A stretch of 5,869 nt of DNA from Gammaproteobacteria bacterium (GTDB lineage: Bacteria; Pseudomonadota; Gammaproteobacteria; Pseudomonadales; Pseudohongiellaceae). The stretch covers positions 33,196-39,064 of the forward strand of contig NYWC01000023.1 of assembly GCA_002684935.1 (NCBI GenBank). The letters are read 5' to 3'. This document shows positions 5,475 to 5,869 of this stretch, in pieces. Position 1 is the stretch's first letter. Every line of letters starts with the position of its first letter. The translations under genes and the position numbers were made by a program. The notes below the pieces were generated by a model that was given only the letters and a program-made list of their open reading frames with translations, was not told where the DNA came from and did no database searches.

Positions 5475-5869
5475 ATGAAGCCTTTAAGAACGCTCATTTG
5501 GTTTTACCTTTTCTTCAGCAACTTGCTTGGCTCCGCACTCGCTCAGGATGGCCTGCGATACACGATAGATATCGGTCACGCCGAGCTGAATGTGGTGGAG
5601 TGGACGCCCGATTCTACACCCGCAGAGCTGATCCTGGCCCTGCCCGGCTCTGGCGGTGACTACTCAAGATACAAGCGCATCGGCCCGCTTATTGCCGATG
5701 CGGGCTATCGCCTGGTGGTAATTAACCAACGCGGCATTATGGGCAGCACGGGCAATCTCAATGATCTCACGCTGCATGAGCTGGCAGACGATGTCATTGC
5801 TGTTGCCGATCAACTCGGAGCAGATAAATTTCATATAGCGGGCTGGGCGTTTGGGAACCGCACCTCGCG
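5475..5869 (+). CDS. Exported alpha/beta-hydrolase-fold protein, nucleophile Ser replaced by Ala (partial, 3' end beyond window)
   Basis: 131 complete codons are present before the window ends. The ATG is supported by AGAGG at 5461-5465, nine bases upstream, and by a signal peptide directly after it: KPLR, a hydrophobic stretch to about residue 19, and cleavage after SALA (residue 23) before QDG. The mature part shows an alpha/beta hydrolase start: strand LILALPG with the oxyanion-type turn GSGGD (58-62), YRLVVINQRGIMGST (78-92) in place of the usual DQRGxGxS, a helix ELADDVIAVADQLG, and the strand-elbow FHIAGWAFGNR (119-129). The elbow is normally GxSxG; here residue 125 is Ala (codon GCG, 5847-5849). 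It may therefore be a non-classical or inactive hydrolase with a binding role. The acid and histidine lie beyond the window and cannot be judged. The gene is divergent from the EamA transporter, and a shared regulatory region is possible. Confidence 0.85.
   Translation, partial: MKPLRTLIWFYLFFSNLLGSALAQDGLRYTIDIGHAELNVVEWTPDSTPAELILALPGSGGDYSRYKRIGPLIADAGYRLVVINQRGIMGSTGNLNDLTLHELADDVIAVADQLGADKFHIAGWAFGNRTS

Noticed and set aside
1..5869. Mobile element, CRISPR array, tRNA/rRNA or integration site
   Set aside because: No transposase or integrase-like frame, no regularly spaced repeats, no cloverleaf-like stretch and no long terminal inverted or direct repeats were seen on either strand.

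Overview
The window looks like chromosomal DNA of a free-living, probably marine-type gammaproteobacterium. This rests on moderate G+C, the sequence style of the acyl-CoA ligase and of the secreted hydrolases, and Shine-Dalgarno sites in front of several genes. It is inference from protein style only, because no rRNA or marker gene is present. The genes are ordinary accessory or housekeeping functions. I see no phage, insertion sequence, CRISPR array, tRNA or recognisable defence or biosynthetic system.

Layout, left to right. Positions 1-423 hold one orphan reading frame (125-415, +) of unknown function that ends 8 bases before the stop of a convergent gene. Positions 424-2127 (-) encode a complete 567-residue AMP-forming acyl-CoA synthetase of the medium-chain/ACSF2-like type. 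Positions 2128-2529 are mostly non-coding. This stretch contains a possible 31-codon small gene with a good ribosome binding site, a short dyad, and a hairpin followed by a T run on the minus strand that could terminate the next gene. Positions 2530-3558 (-) encode a complete secreted or periplasmic alpha/beta hydrolase with an intact catalytic triad.

Positions 3755-4283 (+) are the most unusual part. The N-terminal/Walker A region of a polyphosphate kinase 2 (PPK2) family gene is joined, in a different reading frame, to the C-terminal third of a threonine ammonia-lyase gene. The lyase part also carries an in-frame TAG just before its ACT domain. I read this as the fossil of a deletion that fused two former neighbours. 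The ACT domain remains open and could be translated alone from a GTG at 4047 that has a G-rich site in front of it.

Positions 4424-5311 (-) encode a ten-helix EamA-family (DMT superfamily) transporter. A divergent intergenic region with a perfect 12-base palindrome separates it from the last gene, 5475-5869 (+), which runs off the window. That gene encodes a second exported alpha/beta-hydrolase-fold protein, in which the usual nucleophile serine is alanine (GWAFG).

The genes alternate in orientation and share no evident pathway, so each intact gene is probably its own transcription unit. The fatty-acid ligase and the two exported hydrolases would fit a heterotroph using lipids or esters, but nothing in the sequence links them directly.
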